From positions 1 to 9,996 of the forward strand of contig JAFZTG010000084.1 of assembly GCA_017618935.1 (NCBI GenBank): a stretch of 9,996 nt of DNA, in the 5' to 3' direction. Below are positions 7,525 to 9,996 of the stretch, one piece after another. How positions within the stretch are numbered: the stretch's first letter is position 1; every line of letters starts with the position of its first letter. The translations under genes and the position numbers were made by a program. The notes beneath the pieces are model-generated. The model was not told the origin of the DNA. It did no database searches and saw only the letters and a program-made list of their open reading frames with translations. Source of the DNA: Bacteroidales bacterium. GTDB lineage: Bacteria; Bacteroidota; Bacteroidia; Bacteroidales; UBA1715.

Positions 7525-9153
7525 ATGTCGAATTCAACGATTAAAACTAATTATCCAGCGTTATACACGCTCGTTATCGTATTTTTCTTTTGGGGATTTA
7601 TTGCAGCAAGCAACGGTGTGTTCATTCCGTTTTGCAAACATCATTTTTCGCTCGACCAATTCCAGTCGCAGTTGATAGATTTCGCATTTTACACGGCATA
7701 CTATATTGGTGCGCTTATTTTGTTTATAATTAGTACGTTGCGCAAATCCGACATTGTGGGCAAGTGGGGTTACAAAAAAAGTATCATCTACGGATTGTTG
7801 TTTTCGGCTGTGGGTGCTGTGGCAATGATTATTGGCGTGAAAACCGATGTGTACGTTGGATTGCTCATAGGTTTGTTTACCGTGGCGTTGGGCTATTCGT
7901 TGCAGCAAACCGCCGCGAATCCGTTTGCCATTGCGCTTGGCGACCCGAAAACTGGCAGCGACCGCATCAATTTGGGAGGAAGCATAAATTCCTTTGGAAC
8001 TACTATCGGTCCGCTGATTCTTAGCTTCGCGCTGTTCGGCGCGGTGGGCGACATCACCAACAACCAAATTAATAATCTGAACCTCGACAATGTGGTTGTG
8101 CTTTATTCCGTTGTGGGCGTTTTGTTCCTGCTTGCGGCTGCTATTTTCTATTTCTCGAAAAAAATGCCCGATTGCATTCAGGAATCCGAAGTGGAAACAT
8201 CGCACAAATCGCTACGCATGTTCTTGGTTATCACCGTGTTGTTGCTTGTGTGCATGATTCCCGTGTTCAATAGTTACAAATCGGAGGGTTTTATTCTGCT
8301 GAACTTTGGCGACATTGAAATGAACCGTATGTATTGCCTGATTGGCGCGTTTGTTACCGTTATTGGCGCGCTTGTGTTTGCCCATTTGAAAGCGAAGAAA
8401 GACAGCAACGGTTGGGGTGCGCTGCAATATCCACAGTTGGCGTTGGGACTGATTGCGCTGTTTTTCTACGTGGGCGTGGAAGTCAGCATTGGCAGTAACT
8501 TGGGAGGATTGTTGAACGAGGAGGAATTTGGTGGGTTTTTGGCGGCGCAGATTGCTCCATTTGTGTCGATGTATTGGGGCGCGCTGATGATTGGCCGTTG
8601 GTGTGGCGCGGTGCTTGTGTTCAATCTGAAAAAAGTCACGAAAATCATTGCCTTGGTTGCCGCCCCGATTATGGCATTTTTGCTTGTGATAGCTGTAAAT
8701 ACGGTTGCCGGACACGATATGAAAATGTTGTATTATTTTATTGTGTGCGTGTTGGTGCAAGTGGTTGCCTTCATTTTGTGCAAGGAAAAACCTGTGCGGA
8801 CATTGTTTGTTTTTGCCGTGTTGGCTATGATGGCAATGACAGTTGGGCTTTGCTCCACGGGAATGATTGCCGTGTATGCGTTCCTTTCGGGAGGATTGTT
8901 CTGCAGCATTATGTGGTCGAACATTTACACGCTGGCAACGCTCGGACTTGGGAAATACACCTCGCAAGGCTCGTCGTTCCTTGTGATGATGATTTTAGGC
9001 GGTGGCATTATTCCGCCAATACAAGGAAAACTTGCCGACATTATTGGTATTCATAGTTCGTATGTGCTGCCAATTATTTGTTATGCGTATATTGCATTTT
9101 TCGCCGTTGTGGCAAAACGAATTCTGAAAAAACAAGAGATTCAGATAGACTGA
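7525..9153 (+). CDS. Sugar-type MFS transporter, FucP/GluP-like, enlarged
   Basis: With the ATG at 7525 the product has 542 residues. The frame is open back to a TTG at 7426, but that stretch contains the promoter and is not membrane-like. FucP/GluP-family marks are the WGFIAASNGVFIPF block (23-36), GYSLQQTAANPFAIALG (123-139), YPQLALGLIALFFYVGVEV (302-320), IGRW (356-359) and PPIQGKLAD (497-505). The protein is a polytopic inner-membrane permease, probably a proton symporter for a monosaccharide. At the E. coli FucP Asp46 position I read Gly31, and at Glu135 Gln127; a Gln there also occurs in GluP-like members, so L-fucose specificity should not be assumed. E. coli FucP has 438 residues. Much of the excess lies at about 226-300, which contains two extra hydrophobic segments (231-247 and 270-287), suggesting 14 spans. 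A sampled stretch is GC-richer than neighbouring genes. Confidence 0.87.
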   Translation: MSNSTIKTNYPALYTLVIVFFFWGFIAASNGVFIPFCKHHFSLDQFQSQLIDFAFYTAYYIGALILFIISTLRKSDIVGKWGYKKSIIYGLLFSAVGAVAMIIGVKTDVYVGLLIGLFTVALGYSLQQTAANPFAIALGDPKTGSDRINLGGSINSFGTTIGPLILSFALFGAVGDITNNQINNLNLDNVVVLYSVVGVLFLLAAAIFYFSKKMPDCIQESEVETSHKSLRMFLVITVLLLVCMIPVFNSYKSEGFILLNFGDIEMNRMYCLIGAFVTVIGALVFAHLKAKKDSNGWGALQYPQLALGLIALFFYVGVEVSIGSNLGGLLNEEEFGGFLAAQIAPFVSMYWGALMIGRWCGAVLVFNLKKVTKIIALVAAPIMAFLLVIAVNTVAGHDMKMLYYFIVCVLVQVVAFILCKEKPVRTLFVFAVLAMMAMTVGLCSTGMIAVYAFLSGGLFCSIMWSNIYTLATLGLGKYTSQGSSFLVMMILGGGIIPPIQGKLADIIGIHSSYVLPIICYAYIAFFAVVAKRILKKQEIQID

Positions 9154-9178
9154 TTTATTGTGCGTAATCACTAGGAAG

Positions 9179-9218
9179 AAAGAGTTTTTTATTCCTTAAC
9201 ACGAATTAAAAACTCTTT
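9179..9218. terminator. Possible bidirectional terminator between convergent genes
   Basis: AAAGAGTTTTT (9179-9189) pairs perfectly with AAAAACTCTTT (9208-9218) across an 18-base loop. It lies between the transporter stop (9151-9153) and the end of the convergent lipoprotein gene, and it overlaps the last codons of the latter. On the plus strand the 3' arm leads into a T-rich tract. The stem is AT-rich and the loop is large, so stability is modest. Confidence 0.45.
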
Positions 9219-9539
9219 TCTTTCAATGACTGACTTATCTCGTGCATTGATATATTCAAACAACAACGTGCAATTTCCTTTTTTCACGCCCTTGAAATTC
9301 CATTTTTCGATTACTTCGCCAGTTCGTCTTTCTTCTACAAGAGGGACTTCTTCAAGACCGACCGTATCCACACACGTAACGTCTTTCTTATTTTTCCACT
9401 CCCAACTCATTCCTGCTCCTGGCGCACTTATCAATTCAATGGTAAAAACTTCGCCACGAGAAACGGTGAAATCGTAATCTTCTTTGTTGCAACCTGTTAG
9501 CAACAAAGAACATAGCATCAAAAAAATTATTTTCTTCAT
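9189..9539 (-). CDS. Chagasin-like (I42 family) protease-inhibitor lipoprotein
   Basis: The 116-residue protein starts with a lipoprotein signal, MKKIIFLMLCSLLLTGC; the lipobox LTGC puts the lipidated Cys at 17. The mature part fits the chagasin/I42 beta fold: VSRGEVFTIEL (26-36), then SAPGAGMSWEW (38-48) in place of the SNPTTGYxW signature, then GEVIEKWNFKGVKKGNCTLLFEY (74-96) and a final FLIRV strand. In chagasin, three loops (NPTTG, GxG and RPW) block cysteine proteases. Here they read APGAG, a poorly matching loop, and NARDKS, so inhibition is doubtful although Gly43 and Trp46 are kept. The protein should be anchored in the outer or inner membrane facing the periplasm or surface. It sits 81 bp downstream of another probable lipoprotein gene with no clear promoter between, so the two may form an operon. 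Confidence 0.8.
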   Translation of the reverse strand: MKKIIFLMLCSLLLTGCNKEDYDFTVSRGEVFTIELISAPGAGMSWEWKNKKDVTCVDTVGLEEVPLVEERRTGEVIEKWNFKGVKKGNCTLLFEYINARDKSVIERKEFLIRVKE

Positions 9540-9620
9540 TTTCTCTCAGCTTTCGTCTTTCAACTCCTTCGTATCGTCTTTGTGTGGCATTATTAATAAT
9601 AGAATTATTATAAAAATCTG

Positions 9621-9996
9621 TTAATACAGTCCTTTGTGTACAAAAGATTGTTCGTAATGTTCATCAGAATTAGGTGGTAAAGGGTAATCATCAGGGAGAA
9701 TACATTTATCAATTAATGTGAAATGAATTGTATATTTTCCATCCTGCAATTTTCCAAGAGCAATTGTATCGGATTTGAACATTCCTGAGCATTTACAACC
9801 GCTATTGTAGGTACAGGACACGTAGATATCAGTATAATTGACACTATCTATTGACAATGGGGCTTTACAACAATCTCCACCAAAGCCATCAGATAAGATA
9901 ACAAATTCGGGTTCCCCTGATTTTGATAAATAAGCAGGAATTACTTTCGTCCCTATTTTGGGTTGCGAATAATTTGAATGTTGCACCGTTTCACAC
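9621..9996 (-). CDS. Partial cysteine-rich hypothetical protein, probable lipoprotein (5' end off window)
   Basis: The frame is open to the window edge on the minus strand, so the start is missing; the GTG at 9986 is only an internal candidate and is not preferred. The visible portion is about 125 residues and begins CETVQHSNYSQP. A Cys at that position, followed by a polar linker, could be the lipidated Cys of a lipobox whose signal lies just outside. The body contains clustered cysteines (GGDCCKAP, VSCTYNSGCKCSG, DKC), and segments such as IYVSCTYN and GKYTIHFTLIDKC look like beta strands. This would fit a small extracytoplasmic beta-sandwich, perhaps disulphide-bonded. I do not recognise the family and assign no function. 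The next gene downstream, on the same strand, encodes the I42-like lipoprotein. Confidence 0.6.
   Translation of the reverse strand, partial: CETVQHSNYSQPKIGTKVIPAYLSKSGEPEFVILSDGFGGDCCKAPLSIDSVNYTDIYVSCTYNSGCKCSGMFKSDTIALGKLQDGKYTIHFTLIDKCILPDDYPLPPNSDEHYEQSFVHKGLY

Noticed and set aside
7521..7544. Seven-codon out-of-frame ORF (MYVEFND) overlapping the transporter start
   Set aside because: It arises because ATG occurs twice within 7 bases; nothing suggests that it is translated or regulatory.
8212..8967. Long minus-strand open frame (251 codons) inside the transporter gene
   Set aside because: It is a shadow of the membrane-protein codons; its His/Gln/Asn-rich composition has no domain signal.
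9546..9590. Fourteen-codon minus-strand ORF ending just upstream of the I42 lipoprotein gene
   Set aside because: It lies in the same frame as the preceding gene after its stop, has no clear start signal and shows no leader-peptide features.

Overview
The window looks like chromosomal DNA of a Bacteroidota bacterium, most likely order Bacteroidales. The evidence is a type IX secretion (T9SS) component (PorZ-like), a secreted hydrolase with a T9SS type A C-terminal sorting domain, several matches to the Bacteroidota -7 promoter box TAnnTTTG, AT-rich intergenic DNA and a lack of strong Shine-Dalgarno sites. I cannot name the genus. No RNA gene, phage gene, transposase or CRISPR array is visible.

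Left half (1-5902, all on the minus strand, so transcribed right to left). A PorZ-like T9SS surface protein (5902-3635) is followed after 14 bp by a signal-peptide SGNH/GDSL-type hydrolase carrying its own T9SS sorting domain (3620-2436). A separate promoter then drives an MBOAT/AlgI-like membrane O-acetyltransferase (2361-895). Its stop overlaps the start of an AlgJ/AlgX-like SGNH protein (895 to beyond base 1), a classic two-component polysaccharide O-acetylation pair. In the P. gingivalis model PorZ binds anionic LPS for cargo attachment, so the left half may concern making, modifying and using a surface glycan; that link is inference.

Middle (6007-7524). A minus-strand AAA_14/DUF4143 ATPase of unknown role is divergent from a plus-strand sugar-type MFS transporter. 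The gap holds three tandem copies of a 33-bp repeat. The repeats overlap the likely ATPase promoter and lie just upstream of the transporter promoter.

Right (7525-9996). The FucP/GluP-family transporter is about 100 residues longer than E. coli FucP and appears to have two extra membrane segments. It converges on a small chagasin-like (I42) lipoprotein across a possible bidirectional terminator. A partial, cysteine-rich, probably secreted protein lies upstream of that lipoprotein on the same strand and runs off the window edge.

Intergenic stretches are all under 300 bp. The longest, 7327-7524, is described under its promoters and repeat. The strongest leads for a second look are the 33-bp repeat, the AlgJ-like protein lacking the expected Asp, and the PorZ/T9SS-esterase/O-acetyltransferase neighbourhood. 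I did not find clear evidence of a wholly new system.
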